Assembly (NCBI RefSeq): GCF_034531395.1
Contig: NZ_JARVCO010000012.1
Location: forward strand, 868,001 to 932,000
DNA: 64,000 bases
Direction: 5' to 3'
Origin: Pontiella agarivorans
GTDB lineage: Bacteria > Verrucomicrobiota > Kiritimatiellia > Kiritimatiellales > Pontiellaceae
A program made the position numbers and the translations under genes. The notes beneath the pieces are model-generated. The model did no database searches. It was given only the letters and a program-made list of their open reading frames with translations, and was not told where the DNA came from. Shown here piece by piece: positions 1 through 10,036 of the stretch (its first letter is position 1; each line of letters starts with the position of its first letter).

Positions 1-22
1 AAAATAATTTCAAGGGAGACGC

Positions 23-1507
23 ATGGTGAATAGAAAAAGTTTTATTGTAAGCATGGGCGGTGTTTCTGTGCTGGGAGCCTTGCCGGTATGGGCGAAAGGT
101 ACGAGCACAAAACTGGACCATAAATTCCTGAAGGGGCCTGGGCTGGACGCGTCTATGGCCATCTTGAATTTGTGGGGAGAGGCAGCGCCCAATAAGCAGA
201 AGATGTTGAGCCTTGCGTTTGCTTATTTAAACGAGGCGCCTGATGGTTCTTTTTCCGGACTGATGCAGCAACCGGAGTTTGTTGCACTGTGTCGTGCGTC
301 TGGAATCACTCATTTGGGCGGGCCGATGCTGGGCGGCATTTCAGAAACCGGAGCCCGTGTCTGGATTCGAACGCTTAGACCTTCCAGCGTAAGTGTGGAA
401 ATTAATGGAATGCGCTTTGGGCCGGTATCCAGCACGGAAGAGAGTGACTTGACGGCCGTCGTGGTTATTACGGGATTAAAACCGGGGAAGGAATATTCCT
501 ATCGCGTGTTGATTGATGATCAGCCGATTCGTACCGACTCTAGCACTACGATTCGAACGGTGCCCGTCGATCACGCTGCCACCCGTATAGCCTTCGGAAG
601 TTGCTGGCATCGGTGGGGCATTGGCCATCCTCAGATGGATGTGATTCGCTCTCGTAAACCGGTGGCTATGCTGATGATCGGTGATATCGCTCTGCAGGAT
701 CGACTCGGACACTTAGGCTTGCAGCGTCATGATGTGCTGTTGAGAGATTTGGCTCCGCGCTGGCAACGGTTTGTATCGGAAATTCCGGGATTTGCATCCT
801 GGGATGACCATGATTACGGAGCGAACGATCTCTCGGGCATCAGTCCAGAGTTCAGCGTTGAAGACCAGGCGAATACGCGGCGGGTGTTTACTCAGTCGTG
901 GGTGAATCCTTCTTACGGAAGCGAATCAGACTCGCGTGGTATTTTTATGAGGACACGGATTGGTCCGGCGGACGTAATACTGACCGACAACCGGACCTTT
1001 AGGCGTGCAAAGAACGAGAAATATGCGTTTCTGGGCGAAGAGCAAATGGCGTGGCTCAAGGAACAGCTGCTCGACTGCAAAGGCCCCTTCATTATTCTTT
1101 CCTGTGGCACCATGTGGACCGATTTTGTTTCCAATGGAAAGGATTCGTGGGGAGCATTCGATCCTCAAGGGCGCGAGGAGCTTTTCAGCTTCATCGAAGA
1201 GCAGGGGATAAAAGGAGTGCTCTTAATCTCCGGAGATCGCCACGGTGCCCGCGGGTTCACCATTCCGCGCAAGAACGGATTTAAGTTTTACGAGTTCGGC
1301 GCGGCGAGTCTCGGCGGGCGAAGAGGTCCGCCGGCGACGAATCCGAATTGGACGACTCAGCTGTATGGCATTATGGGGAGATTTGCGTTCAGTGAATTCG
1401 AGTTCAATACCACGCTGCCCGATCCGGAAGTTACCTATCGGTTGCTCGATGAAGTTGGGAATCCGATCTATCGCCTCACATTGACCCGTAGCCAATTAAC
1501 CCCATAG
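23..1507 (+). CDS. PhoD-like metallophosphatase, exported
   Basis: 494 aa. Residues 1-25 form an export signal with a basic RK pair before a hydrophobic stretch, Tat-like but without a classical RR. Residues ~100-180 look like the N-terminal beta-sandwich of PhoD-type phosphatases. The catalytic part follows with FGSC (191-194), GD (220-221), DDHDYG (261-266), TDNR (321-324) and SGDRHG (403-408), the metal-binding order of the PhoD family. Expected role: phosphodiester or phosphomonoester hydrolysis outside the cytoplasm. The start has GGGAG 6 nt upstream. It lies 12 bp before a sulfatase, so it probably belongs to the same transcript and may clip phosphate groups from the same substrate (inference). 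Substrate unknown. Confidence 0.85.
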   Translation: MVNRKSFIVSMGGVSVLGALPVWAKGTSTKLDHKFLKGPGLDASMAILNLWGEAAPNKQKMLSLAFAYLNEAPDGSFSGLMQQPEFVALCRASGITHLGGPMLGGISETGARVWIRTLRPSSVSVEINGMRFGPVSSTEESDLTAVVVITGLKPGKEYSYRVLIDDQPIRTDSSTTIRTVPVDHAATRIAFGSCWHRWGIGHPQMDVIRSRKPVAMLMIGDIALQDRLGHLGLQRHDVLLRDLAPRWQRFVSEIPGFASWDDHDYGANDLSGISPEFSVEDQANTRRVFTQSWVNPSYGSESDSRGIFMRTRIGPADVILTDNRTFRRAKNEKYAFLGEEQMAWLKEQLLDCKGPFIILSCGTMWTDFVSNGKDSWGAFDPQGREELFSFIEEQGIKGVLLISGDRHGARGFTIPRKNGFKFYEFGAASLGGRRGPPATNPNWTTQLYGIMGRFAFSEFEFNTTLPDPEVTYRLLDEVGNPIYRLTLTRSQLTP

Positions 1508-1519
1508 CATAGAGTATTT

Positions 1520-3088
1520 ATGAAAAAGTTTTTTATCCGAGGTGTATTCGTAATTTTATTACTTATCGCAAGTTATACGGCGTTTGGTAAAGCGAATAAG
1601 CGTGCTGAAGGACGGCCTAATATTGTTCTCATCATGGTTGATGATATGGGGTATTCTGATATCGGCTGTTACGGGGGGGAAATCGAAACACCGAATCTCG
1701 ATCGCTTAGCGGCGAACGGCATTCGGTACTCTGAGTTCTATAATACCTCGAAGTGCAATACCTCACGTGAATCCCTGCTGATGGGCCGCTATGTGAACCG
1801 GGTCAGCGAGCATAAAAACTTCAGTTCCGGACCGACGCTTGGGGAACTGGCTCAACAGGCCGGGTACCGTACGCTTTGGGCGGGGAAAAATCACAACAGC
1901 ATTCGTCCGCCGGAGCGTGGGTTCGATCGGTTTTTCGGTATACAGGGGGGACTGTCTAACTTTTTCTGTCCGGCTCGAAAAACGGCGGATGGGCGTCCGG
2001 TTCCGTATACCGGGACAAGCGTCAACGAGTGGATGGTTCATGATGAGTGGGTAGAATTGTTTGTCCCGACCGATCCCGAGTTTTATGTGACCGATGCCAT
2101 TACCGATAACGCGTTGCTATGGCTGAAGGAATACAGCGGGGAAGATAAACCGTTCTTTCTCTATCTCGCTTACACAGCGCCCCACGCCCCATTGCAGGCG
2201 AGGGAGCAAGACATTAAAAAATATGAGGGCCGCTATGATGTCGGTTATCAGGAAATTCGAAAACAACGTTATAAGCGCGCCGTGAAGGATGGTGTGTTCA
2301 ACCCGGAAACCGCGCCGTTTCATCCGCAAAAGATTACTCAATGGGATTCGCTTTCTCCTGAGGAAAAGGAGCTGGAGGCTGACCGGATGGAGGTGTATGC
2401 CGCGATGATTGATCGGGTGGATCAGAATGTCGGACGGGTTCTATCTGAGCTGGAAGTTCGGGGTGAGCTGGACAATACGCTGATTCTGTTTATGTCCGAT
2501 AACGGGGCAAATGGTTCGAGAGGCGACGAGTATAAAGATTATTATACCCCGACGGGAAACGAGCAGCTGGGAGGCATGTTCAGCTGGGAGTTTCTGGGTA
2601 AAAACTGGGCAATGGTCGCTAACAGCCCGTTGGGCTATTACAAGAAAACCAGTCACGAAGGTGGCGTCTGCTCGCCGATGATTGCGTATTGGCCCGAGGG
2701 GATACCCCTCAAAAACGGTTGGGTTCATGAGCCTGCGCATCTGGTCGATATTATGAGTACCCTGCTGGATCTGACAGATCTGCGGTACCCATCGGAATTT
2801 AACGGGGAGCCGGCCAAACCAAATGAAGGGATTAGCCTGCTGCCATCCTTTAGGGGCGAGCCTCTGGCGGTGCGTAAACATAAAATCGGTAACGATTATA
2901 AGTTCGGCAAGATGATCCGCGACGGAAAATGGAAGTTGGTGCAGTACAAGGAGCTGGGGTGGGAATTGTACGATATGGAGAAGGACCGCACGGAAACCCG
3001 TGATCTGGCTGAACAAATGCCTGAAAAGGTTGCGGCCATGAAGCAGGCATTTTCGATGTGGGAGCAGAACTGCAAAGCCGGTTTGTGA
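1520..3088 (+). CDS. Type I sulfatase with CNTSR active-site motif (copy 1)
   Basis: 522 aa with an N-terminal signal peptide (residues 1-23). The alkaline-phosphatase-like fold is shown by NIVLIMVDDMG (metal Asp41/42), the active-site block with Cys79 in CNTSR, and FMSDNGA. In sulfatases this Cys is oxidised to formylglycine, usually in CxPxR or CxAxR; here the third residue is Thr. The enzyme should hydrolyse sulfate esters outside the cytoplasm. It is a close paralogue of the gene at 6876-8417, and the pair flanks two paralogous glycosidase-like genes. Family assignment is firm; substrate and activity with the Thr motif are not. Confidence 0.9.
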   Translation: MKKFFIRGVFVILLLIASYTAFGKANKRAEGRPNIVLIMVDDMGYSDIGCYGGEIETPNLDRLAANGIRYSEFYNTSKCNTSRESLLMGRYVNRVSEHKNFSSGPTLGELAQQAGYRTLWAGKNHNSIRPPERGFDRFFGIQGGLSNFFCPARKTADGRPVPYTGTSVNEWMVHDEWVELFVPTDPEFYVTDAITDNALLWLKEYSGEDKPFFLYLAYTAPHAPLQAREQDIKKYEGRYDVGYQEIRKQRYKRAVKDGVFNPETAPFHPQKITQWDSLSPEEKELEADRMEVYAAMIDRVDQNVGRVLSELEVRGELDNTLILFMSDNGANGSRGDEYKDYYTPTGNEQLGGMFSWEFLGKNWAMVANSPLGYYKKTSHEGGVCSPMIAYWPEGIPLKNGWVHEPAHLVDIMSTLLDLTDLRYPSEFNGEPAKPNEGISLLPSFRGEPLAVRKHKIGNDYKFGKMIRDGKWKLVQYKELGWELYDMEKDRTETRDLAEQMPEKVAAMKQAFSMWEQNCKAGL

Positions 3089-3205
3089 GTTTGAATTAGG
3101 GGATCTTAACAGCTGAAGCAATTTTACGCGTTTGGCTTTGTGCAATGCTTTTCCTGTGAGGGAACTCTTGTGAGAGAAAAACTACGTTCACTGAAGGAAA
3201 TTGTT

Positions 3206-4879
3206 ATGTTGAATAGAATAGGAATTATCGCATTGGGACTGCTCTGCGCATCTGTGCAGGCGCAGTTCGGCGTTCCGGAAGGTGAAACGCTTGTTTTTGG
3301 CGGGCAGTTTATGGATCGGTTTGAGCCGGTTCCGATTTTGTCGCCGCTGACGTCGGATACGTGGGGTGCGGACAATGTGGTTCCCCGCGATATTTCGAAT
3401 GGGATTGAGCATCCTGAGTGGTCGTATTTCGGCGGCAAGATTATCAAGGGTGAGGACGGGAAGTATCATATGTTCCCCGCCCGGTGGTCAGAGGATAATA
3501 AACGCGGGCATCGCGCCTGGATGTATTCACAAATCGTACATGCCGTTTCTGAAAATCCATTGGGGCCGTATAAGGTGATTGAGAGACTCGGGCCGGGTGT
3601 TAATCCGTCCGTCTATCAACGGGCTGATGGTGTATATGTGGTTTATGCCTTTATTCGTACCGAAGGCAAAGCGCAGAACTATTACTATCGCGCAAAGACG
3701 TTGGACGGGCCCTGGACGATCAATACATACGAAGAAGATTTGCGAGGGGCGCGGTGTTACGCTCACGCCGCGAATTGCGCCTTCGCTATGCGCGAAGACG
3801 GTTCTTTTTTGAAGGTGGATAAAAAGGGCACGATGTCTTTCAGCAAAACCGGAACGACCAAGTGGTATGCGGTCGGAACGGGGTCGGTTTATCCGCCTCG
3901 GCAGGACGAAACCACTAAATATGAAGATCCCGCGCTTTGGTATGACGGGATTCAATATCACATGATTACGCATGATTATAATCATTGGGAGGGCTTTTAC
4001 CTGCGGTCTAAAGACGGCGTACATTGGGTTTCCGAGCCCGGCTTGGGCTATGGGCGCGCAAAGTGTATTTATGAGGATGGAACCGAAACCGAGTGGTGGC
4101 GCTATGAGCGTGTGATGGTGTTGCAGGACGACCTGGGTCGTGCGATGCAGATTAACTTTGCGGCGCTGGATGTGGATAAAGATACCGAAAAGGGCAACGA
4201 CAATCACAACTCAAAAAATGTCTGCATTCCGATGACCGTCGGTCGTCAGCTGGAGGTTTTGAATACCGAGGCGATCACTGCTGATACGCGCGAGATTCGC
4301 GTGAAGGTTAAAGCGGAAGACGGCTTTGAGCCGCATAAGGACATGGATCTGAAATCGCTCCGTTTCGGTGCGGCACAGGAGATCAATTTCGGGCACGGAT
4401 GTCAGGTGATCCGAACAGAAAAATCCGGCGAAGATCTGGTTGTGTTTTTTGATGGAAAAGGTAACGGATTCAACCCGGAAAATTTTGCAGGTAAATTGCT
4501 CGGAAAGACGACCGCAGGCAACCTGCTGTTCGGCTGGTCGCATCTGCCGGGCGTGACCTATATAGAACCGATCTTATCGGCGATTCCGCCCGTACTGAAA
4601 GCGACCGATGGCGGGGCACTGATTGAAGTGGATGTCAGCAATTTCGGTCAGGTGGCATCCGATGAAACGGCGGTCATTGAGGTGTATGTGGATGGAGTCA
4701 TGAGAGCTTCGTCCTCGGTTCCTGCACTCAAGCCGTTTGAAACGAAAACTGTAACGGTGGCTGGGGACTTCCCATGTGAGGTAGGTGCAAAATATTCTGT
4801 GATCACAAAGCTGATTGTAGATCAGCGTGTCCAGGAGGAATTCAAGTCCTCGGTGTCGGCCGGTTGCAGCTGCCCGTAA
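3206..4879 (+). CDS. Secreted propeller glycosidase-like protein (copy 1)
   Basis: 557 aa from the ATG at 3206, which has AAGGA 7 nt upstream and gives a clean signal peptide ending at AQ; a longer frame from 3140 is not used. Residues ~20-380 carry repeated tryptophan/tyrosine-rich blades (KYHMFPARWSED, YYYRAKTLDGPW, TTKWYAVGTG, EDPALWYDGIQYHM, YLRSKDGVHW), resembling five-bladed beta-propeller glycosidases of the GH43/GH117 type. The last ~100 residues (ALIEVDVSNFGQVASDE onward) look like a CARDB-type beta-sandwich. I cannot place it in a numbered GH family. It sits between a sulfatase and its own paralogue, so a role in the same sulfated glycan is likely. Confidence 0.6.
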   Translation: MLNRIGIIALGLLCASVQAQFGVPEGETLVFGGQFMDRFEPVPILSPLTSDTWGADNVVPRDISNGIEHPEWSYFGGKIIKGEDGKYHMFPARWSEDNKRGHRAWMYSQIVHAVSENPLGPYKVIERLGPGVNPSVYQRADGVYVVYAFIRTEGKAQNYYYRAKTLDGPWTINTYEEDLRGARCYAHAANCAFAMREDGSFLKVDKKGTMSFSKTGTTKWYAVGTGSVYPPRQDETTKYEDPALWYDGIQYHMITHDYNHWEGFYLRSKDGVHWVSEPGLGYGRAKCIYEDGTETEWWRYERVMVLQDDLGRAMQINFAALDVDKDTEKGNDNHNSKNVCIPMTVGRQLEVLNTEAITADTREIRVKVKAEDGFEPHKDMDLKSLRFGAAQEINFGHGCQVIRTEKSGEDLVVFFDGKGNGFNPENFAGKLLGKTTAGNLLFGWSHLPGVTYIEPILSAIPPVLKATDGGALIEVDVSNFGQVASDETAVIEVYVDGVMRASSSVPALKPFETKTVTVAGDFPCEVGAKYSVITKLIVDQRVQEEFKSSVSAGCSCP

Positions 4880-4897
4880 TGTGGAACCATTGAGGAT

Positions 4898-4929
4898 GGG
4901 CTGCTTCCCCTCGGGGCAGCCCAAATTTT
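4898..4929 (+). terminator. Hairpin terminator after glycosidase-like copy 1
   Basis: GGGCTGC at 4898-4904 pairs with GCAGCCC at 4916-4922, with an inner CCCC/GGGG pairing, followed by AAATTTTG. The T run is short, so termination may be partial. The next gene starts 120 bp later. Confidence 0.55.
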
Positions 4930-5048
4930 GACTTTCTGCGGGGAGACTCCGCAATCTTTGTGTTAGCGCAGAATGCCGGTTATCAGAAGCCTGAGCAGGA
5001 ATCTTCCTTTGTGGGGCCACATGCTGGATGAATGGAAAAGGAAATAAG

Positions 5049-6731
5049 ATGAAAAAGAGTATGGGAGTTATCGCATTGGGACTGTTCTGCGCAGCTGCGC
5101 AATCGCAGGTCGGCGTGCCGGAAGGGGAAACACTTGTTTTTGGCGGGCAGTTTACGGATCGGTTTGAGCCGGTTCCAATCATTGGAGAGCTGACATCAGA
5201 TACCTGGGGCGCGGAGAATGTTCTGCCGCGCGATCTATCGAATGGAATTGAGGATCCGGATTGGTCGTATTGGGGCGGTAAAATCCTGAAGGGGGACGAT
5301 GGGAAATATCACATGTTTCCCTGCCGCTGGTCAGAGGATAACAAGCGTGGGCATCGCGCGTGGATGCACTCGCAAATCGTGCATGCGGTCTCTGAAAATC
5401 CGCTGGGTCCTTATGAGGTGATTGAAAGACTCGGGCCGGGGCATAATCCGGCGGCCTATCGGCAAGCCGATGGTTCGTATGTTGTTTATGCTTTTATTCG
5501 CACTGAAGGCAGAGCGTTGACTTATTACTACCGTGCGAAAAATCTGGGAGATCCGTGGGTGATCAATGCTTATGAATATGATCTGCGCGGGCGTCCGGCC
5601 TATTTGCATGCATCTAATTTTGGGATTACGCGACGTGAGGATGGTGCCTGTCTAGCGGTGGACAAAAAGGGTAGTATGCTGATCAGTCAAACGGGCACCA
5701 CTAAGTGGTATGCCATTGGAACGGGACCGGTGTTTCCCCCTCGTCAGGACGAAACCACCAAATATGAGGATCCTGCTCTTTGGTATGATGGTATTCAGTA
5801 TCATATGCTGACGCATGATTATAATCATTGGGAAGCGTACTATCTGCGTTCTAAAGACGGGGTGAAGTGGGTGCGGGAGCCGGGTCTGGGCTATGGGAGC
5901 GCGAAGTGTCTCTATGAGGATGGAACCGAAAATGAGTGGTGGCGCTATGAGCGGGTGCAGGTGTTGCAGGATGATCTGGGCCGTGCAATGCAGATTAACT
6001 TTGCGGCGCTCGATGTGGATAAAGACACCGAAAAAGGCAACGACAACCACAACTCGAAAAACGTATGTATACCCATGACCGTCGGGCGTCAGTTGGAGGT
6101 GTTGAATTCAGATACGATCACTGCTGATACGGACGAAATCAAAGTGAAAATAAAAGCCGAAGATGGGTTTAATCCGCATAAAGATATAGATATTGAATCG
6201 CTGCATTTCGGGGCAGCCCAAGAAGTCAACTTCGGGCGCGGATGTAAAATAACCGGTACGGAGAAGGACGGCCGGGATCTCATTCTGATTTTTGATGCAA
6301 AGGGGCACGGCTTCACTGCCGATAATTTTGCCGGGAAGCTTTTGGGCAAGACCTCGACGGGGAAGCTGTTGTTTGGGTGGTCACATCTGCCGGACGTTGA
6401 ATATATCGAACCCATTCTCTCTGCCGAAGTTCCGGTATTGAGAGTGGGTGAGGCGGGAACGTTATTTGAGGTGAAAATCAGTAACTTTGGTCAGGTGGCC
6501 TCAAGTGATCAGGCGGAGCTGGAAGTTTTGATTCATGGAGAAAGCGTTGGGACGGTTTCTGTTCCAGTGTTAAAACCTTTTGACGCGACGACGGTGACGG
6601 TGGAGAGCTCAAAGCACTGTGAGGTATCAAAATTATACAGCATTAGCACCAAGCTTACCGATCGAGGTCGTGTTCAGGAAGTTTTCAACTCCAAGGTAAC
6701 GGCTGGATGTCGATGCCTGGAAGGGCACTAG
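5049..6731 (+). CDS. Secreted propeller glycosidase-like protein (copy 2)
   Basis: 560 aa, starting at the ATG with AAGGAAAT just upstream. It has a signal peptide ending near AAAQSQ and the same blade motifs as the gene at 3206 (KYHMFPCRWSEDNKRGHRAW, DETTKYEDPALWYDGIQYHM, HDYNHWEAYYLRSKDG). The two copies can be aligned by eye along their whole length, with the C-terminal beta-sandwich (FEVKISNFGQVASSD) more diverged. They probably arose by tandem duplication and may now differ in specificity. GH family not assigned. Confidence 0.6.
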   Translation: MKKSMGVIALGLFCAAAQSQVGVPEGETLVFGGQFTDRFEPVPIIGELTSDTWGAENVLPRDLSNGIEDPDWSYWGGKILKGDDGKYHMFPCRWSEDNKRGHRAWMHSQIVHAVSENPLGPYEVIERLGPGHNPAAYRQADGSYVVYAFIRTEGRALTYYYRAKNLGDPWVINAYEYDLRGRPAYLHASNFGITRREDGACLAVDKKGSMLISQTGTTKWYAIGTGPVFPPRQDETTKYEDPALWYDGIQYHMLTHDYNHWEAYYLRSKDGVKWVREPGLGYGSAKCLYEDGTENEWWRYERVQVLQDDLGRAMQINFAALDVDKDTEKGNDNHNSKNVCIPMTVGRQLEVLNSDTITADTDEIKVKIKAEDGFNPHKDIDIESLHFGAAQEVNFGRGCKITGTEKDGRDLILIFDAKGHGFTADNFAGKLLGKTSTGKLLFGWSHLPDVEYIEPILSAEVPVLRVGEAGTLFEVKISNFGQVASSDQAELEVLIHGESVGTVSVPVLKPFDATTVTVESSKHCEVSKLYSISTKLTDRGRVQEVFNSKVTAGCRCLEGH

Positions 6732-6875
6732 GCATACGTGATGCAGCTGCCGTTGACAGATAGGACTCATTCGTAGGGGCTAACGTCTGACTACCTAACT
6801 ACAACATCCGTACATTGCTTGTTTTCGGTTTTCCTGAATATTGTTCAATTCAGATTTGAACTGAAGGAGATGGAA

Positions 6876-8417
6876 ATGAAGCGGGTGCTAATAGTGTTTT
6901 TGGGGCTATTCCTGAATGCAGCTGTACTGATGGCAGGGATGAAGCCCAATATTCTTCTGATTATGGTGGATGATATGGGGTATTCCGATATCGGGTGTTA
7001 CGGCGGTGAAATTGAAACGCCGAATCTGGACCGTCTGGCAGCGAATGGGTTGCGCTACTCGCAGTTTTATAATACCTCAAAGTGCAACACATCGCGGGAG
7101 GCATTGTTAAGCGGACGTTACGTTACGCGGGTGACAGAGCATAAGAATTTTGCCGTTGGACCGACGTTGGGCGAGCTGGCACAGCAAGCAGGCTATCGTA
7201 CCCTGATGGCTGGAAAGAATCATAATAAGATTCGCCCCACCGAACGCGGTTTTGATCGCTTCTTCGGTTTGCAGGGGGGACTGTCAAACTTCTTCTGTCC
7301 GGCTCGGGAAACGGCGGATGGTCGTCCGTTGCCGTATTCGAGTACGAGCCTGGTGGAGTGGATGGTTGATGACCAATGGGTGGAGCCCTTTGTTCCACAA
7401 GACCCTGAGTTTTATGTGACCGATGCGATTACGGATAATGGGATCCAATGGTTGAAGGAGTATGAGGGCGAGGAAAAACCGTTTCTGCTCTATCTGGCCT
7501 ACACAGCACCGCACTATCCCATTCAAGCTCGGGCCGAGGATGTTGCTAAATATGACGGCCGCTATGATGCGGGCTATCAGGTGATTCAAAACCAGCGCTA
7601 TGAACGTATGATCGGGCTGGGGGTGATCGATCCGGAGACCTCGCCACTGCACCCGCAGAAAAAAAAACAATGGGATTCGTTGTCCGCGGAAGAGCAACAA
7701 CAGGAAGCGAACCGTATGGAAGTGCATGCGGCGATGGTTGATCGGGTGGATCAGAATATCGGCCGAGTGCTCGACGAATTGGCCGCGCAGGGCAAGCTGG
7801 AAAATACTCTGATCCTGTTTCTGTCAGATAACGGGGCGGAGCGGGTCTATATCAAACCGGATAAAGACGCCTATCAGCCGAATGGCAGGGAGGTGCAGGG
7901 CGGGGCGTTTACATGGGATGCAATTGGCCAACAGTGGGCCTATGTGGCGAATACCCCGCTGGGTTATTTTAAAAAAACAAGTCATGAGGGCGGCATCCGT
8001 ACGCCCATGATTGCGTATTGGCCTAAGGGAATTAAAAAAACAAATCGCTGGTGCCGTGAGCCGGCTCACCTCGTGGATATAATGGCCACTTTTCTCGACC
8101 TTTCGGACCTTAACTACCCGGAACAGTTCAATGGCAGACCTGCTAAGCCGATTGAGGGGATTAGTCTGGTTCCGTCTTTTTCGGAAGAAGAGTTGCCGAG
8201 CCGCGAATACAAGATCGGCAATGACTATAAGTTCGGGAAAATGATCCGCGACGGAAAATGGAAACTGGTTAAGTACAAGGATGATCCATGGGAATTATAC
8301 GACATGTCGACAGATAATACCGAAACCAAAAATTTAGCTCAACAAATGCCCGAGAAGGTCTCGGAGATGAAAAAGACCTATGCTCAGTGGGAACAAAACT
8401 GTCAGTCAGGACTGTGA
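6876..8417 (+). CDS. Type I sulfatase with CNTSR active-site motif (copy 2)
   Basis: 513 aa. I chose the ATG at 6876 because AAGGAG lies 6 nt upstream and the signal peptide (MKRVLIVFLGLF) begins there; the frame is open from 6819. Motifs: NILLIMVDDMG, the CNTSR block with Cys70, and FLSDNGAE. It is closely related to the sulfatase at 1520-3088 (shared blocks include SDIGCYGGEIETPNLDRLAA and the FNGxPAKPxEGISLxPSF region). Both copies share the unusual Thr in place of Pro/Ala, so this is a lineage feature rather than a chance mutation. Likely periplasmic or secreted. Confidence 0.9.
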   Translation: MKRVLIVFLGLFLNAAVLMAGMKPNILLIMVDDMGYSDIGCYGGEIETPNLDRLAANGLRYSQFYNTSKCNTSREALLSGRYVTRVTEHKNFAVGPTLGELAQQAGYRTLMAGKNHNKIRPTERGFDRFFGLQGGLSNFFCPARETADGRPLPYSSTSLVEWMVDDQWVEPFVPQDPEFYVTDAITDNGIQWLKEYEGEEKPFLLYLAYTAPHYPIQARAEDVAKYDGRYDAGYQVIQNQRYERMIGLGVIDPETSPLHPQKKKQWDSLSAEEQQQEANRMEVHAAMVDRVDQNIGRVLDELAAQGKLENTLILFLSDNGAERVYIKPDKDAYQPNGREVQGGAFTWDAIGQQWAYVANTPLGYFKKTSHEGGIRTPMIAYWPKGIKKTNRWCREPAHLVDIMATFLDLSDLNYPEQFNGRPAKPIEGISLVPSFSEEELPSREYKIGNDYKFGKMIRDGKWKLVKYKDDPWELYDMSTDNTETKNLAQQMPEKVSEMKKTYAQWEQNCQSGL

Positions 8418-8494
8418 AATAACGTATAGAGGGATACATGTTCTGTTCCTGCGAAGGAGTGCTTGCTTTCCCTTAATTGAACGGAGAATGAAAT

Positions 8495-10036
8495 ATGAAA
8501 CGTGGATTGATCGCTTTATGCGGTATGGTCTTGGTTGCTGTAAATGCCATCGCGAACGATAAACCAAATATTATCCTGATTTTTGCAGATGACCTGGGGC
8601 CGGGCATGCTGAGCTGCTATGGGCAACAGATTGTAACGACGCCGCACATTGACAGGCTCGCTGACGAGGGAATTTCATTTGAAAACTATTATGGCGGTGT
8701 CTTCTGCGCGCCCGCACGCTGGACGCTGCTAACCGGCATGCACGACGGCCGAATCGGCGGCTTTAAGCATACCCGTGCCGGTCTTCCTATTAAACGGGAT
8801 GCCGGGGAGATTTCGGAAAAGGAATATCAAAAGCAGCTTGAAGAGTTGAAAGCCAATGCTCACCCCATTGCAGATAATGAAGTGTTTCTGGCCCAGGTGG
8901 CACAAGAAGCGGGCTATAAAACAGCCCAGTTCGGCAAATTGGATCGCGGATTCCTGACGTGGCATGAGCGGGTGAAGCGTTTTGGGTGGGACTTTTATGA
9001 GGGCTTGTATGATCATGTCCGTTGCCACGGGTTTTATCCGCCCTACATCTGGCGCAATGGTGAAAAGGTGGAACTCGAAGGCAACCCGTACCCGAATTGT
9101 GGAAAAGCCAGTCAGGACGGCATGGACGAGCCGGTTGGCAAGTTCGGAGAAACCTATTGTCCGGATGTGTTTGTTGAAAGCATGCTGGATTATATCCGGG
9201 AGCATGGAGAGGCCATTCGTTCGGGCAAGGACTTGAAACCGTTCTTTATCTATCATCCGACCCAGTTACCGCATGGGCCATCAGCTGTTCCGGCCATTCA
9301 TCCGGATTATGTGGATGATAGGCGGCTCGACCTGTCTGAGAAAAAATATGCCACAATGGTTAAAATTCTGGATAACCACGTGGGACAGATTCTTGACGAA
9401 CTGAAAAAACAGGGGCTGGATGACAATACCGTGGTCTTTTTTGCCTCAGATAACGGCCATGAAATGTATTCCGGCCCGTTTATTGATTACAAGAAGCAGA
9501 AAACACCTGACGGCAGGAAATATAATCTGACCGACAACAAGTTCCGAACATCGGAAGTGGATGATGTATTTAATGGAGCAGGAGGCAGGGCGGGGCTGAA
9601 ACGTTCCGGTTATCAGGGTGGTATCCAGTGTGTAATGATGGCGCGGTGGCCGGGCAGCATTCCGAAGGGAAGAACGACGGATCTTCTGACGGCACATTAT
9701 GATTTTATGGCAACCGTGGCGGATATTGGCGGGGTGGACGCTCCTGAGGGCAAGGACGGGATTTCCTACCTGCCAACCTTGTTGGGAAAACCGCAGACCA
9801 CCACGCATGATTATGTGGTGGTGGCCAATACCTGGAAAATTATGGGCGGTAGTTCTATTATGACTTCCGACGGATGGAAACTGATTCAGGACAATAAGAC
9901 CGGTGAATTCCAACTCTACCATATTGCGGAAGATAACGAGGAACGGAACGAACTGTCAGCCAAGTATCCCGAACGAGTGGAGCAGATGAAAAAAAATCTG
10001 CTTCGAGAACTCAACTCCGAGCGCCCTGACCTATGA
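8495..10036 (+). CDS. Type I sulfatase (CAPAR motif)
   Basis: 513 aa with signal peptide (1-20). Motifs: NIILIFADDLG, active-site Cys71 in CAPAR (canonical CxPxR), KFGKLDRG in place of the usual KWHLG-type loop, and FFASDNGHEM. The insertion around residues 85-130 and the HHP-type loop make it clearly different from its CNTSR neighbours, so it is probably from another S1 subfamily and cuts a different sulfate position. GGAG lies upstream of the ATG. Activation needs a formylglycine-generating enzyme, which is not in this window. Confidence 0.9.
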   Translation: MKRGLIALCGMVLVAVNAIANDKPNIILIFADDLGPGMLSCYGQQIVTTPHIDRLADEGISFENYYGGVFCAPARWTLLTGMHDGRIGGFKHTRAGLPIKRDAGEISEKEYQKQLEELKANAHPIADNEVFLAQVAQEAGYKTAQFGKLDRGFLTWHERVKRFGWDFYEGLYDHVRCHGFYPPYIWRNGEKVELEGNPYPNCGKASQDGMDEPVGKFGETYCPDVFVESMLDYIREHGEAIRSGKDLKPFFIYHPTQLPHGPSAVPAIHPDYVDDRRLDLSEKKYATMVKILDNHVGQILDELKKQGLDDNTVVFFASDNGHEMYSGPFIDYKKQKTPDGRKYNLTDNKFRTSEVDDVFNGAGGRAGLKRSGYQGGIQCVMMARWPGSIPKGRTTDLLTAHYDFMATVADIGGVDAPEGKDGISYLPTLLGKPQTTTHDYVVVANTWKIMGGSSIMTSDGWKLIQDNKTGEFQLYHIAEDNEERNELSAKYPERVEQMKKNLLRELNSERPDL

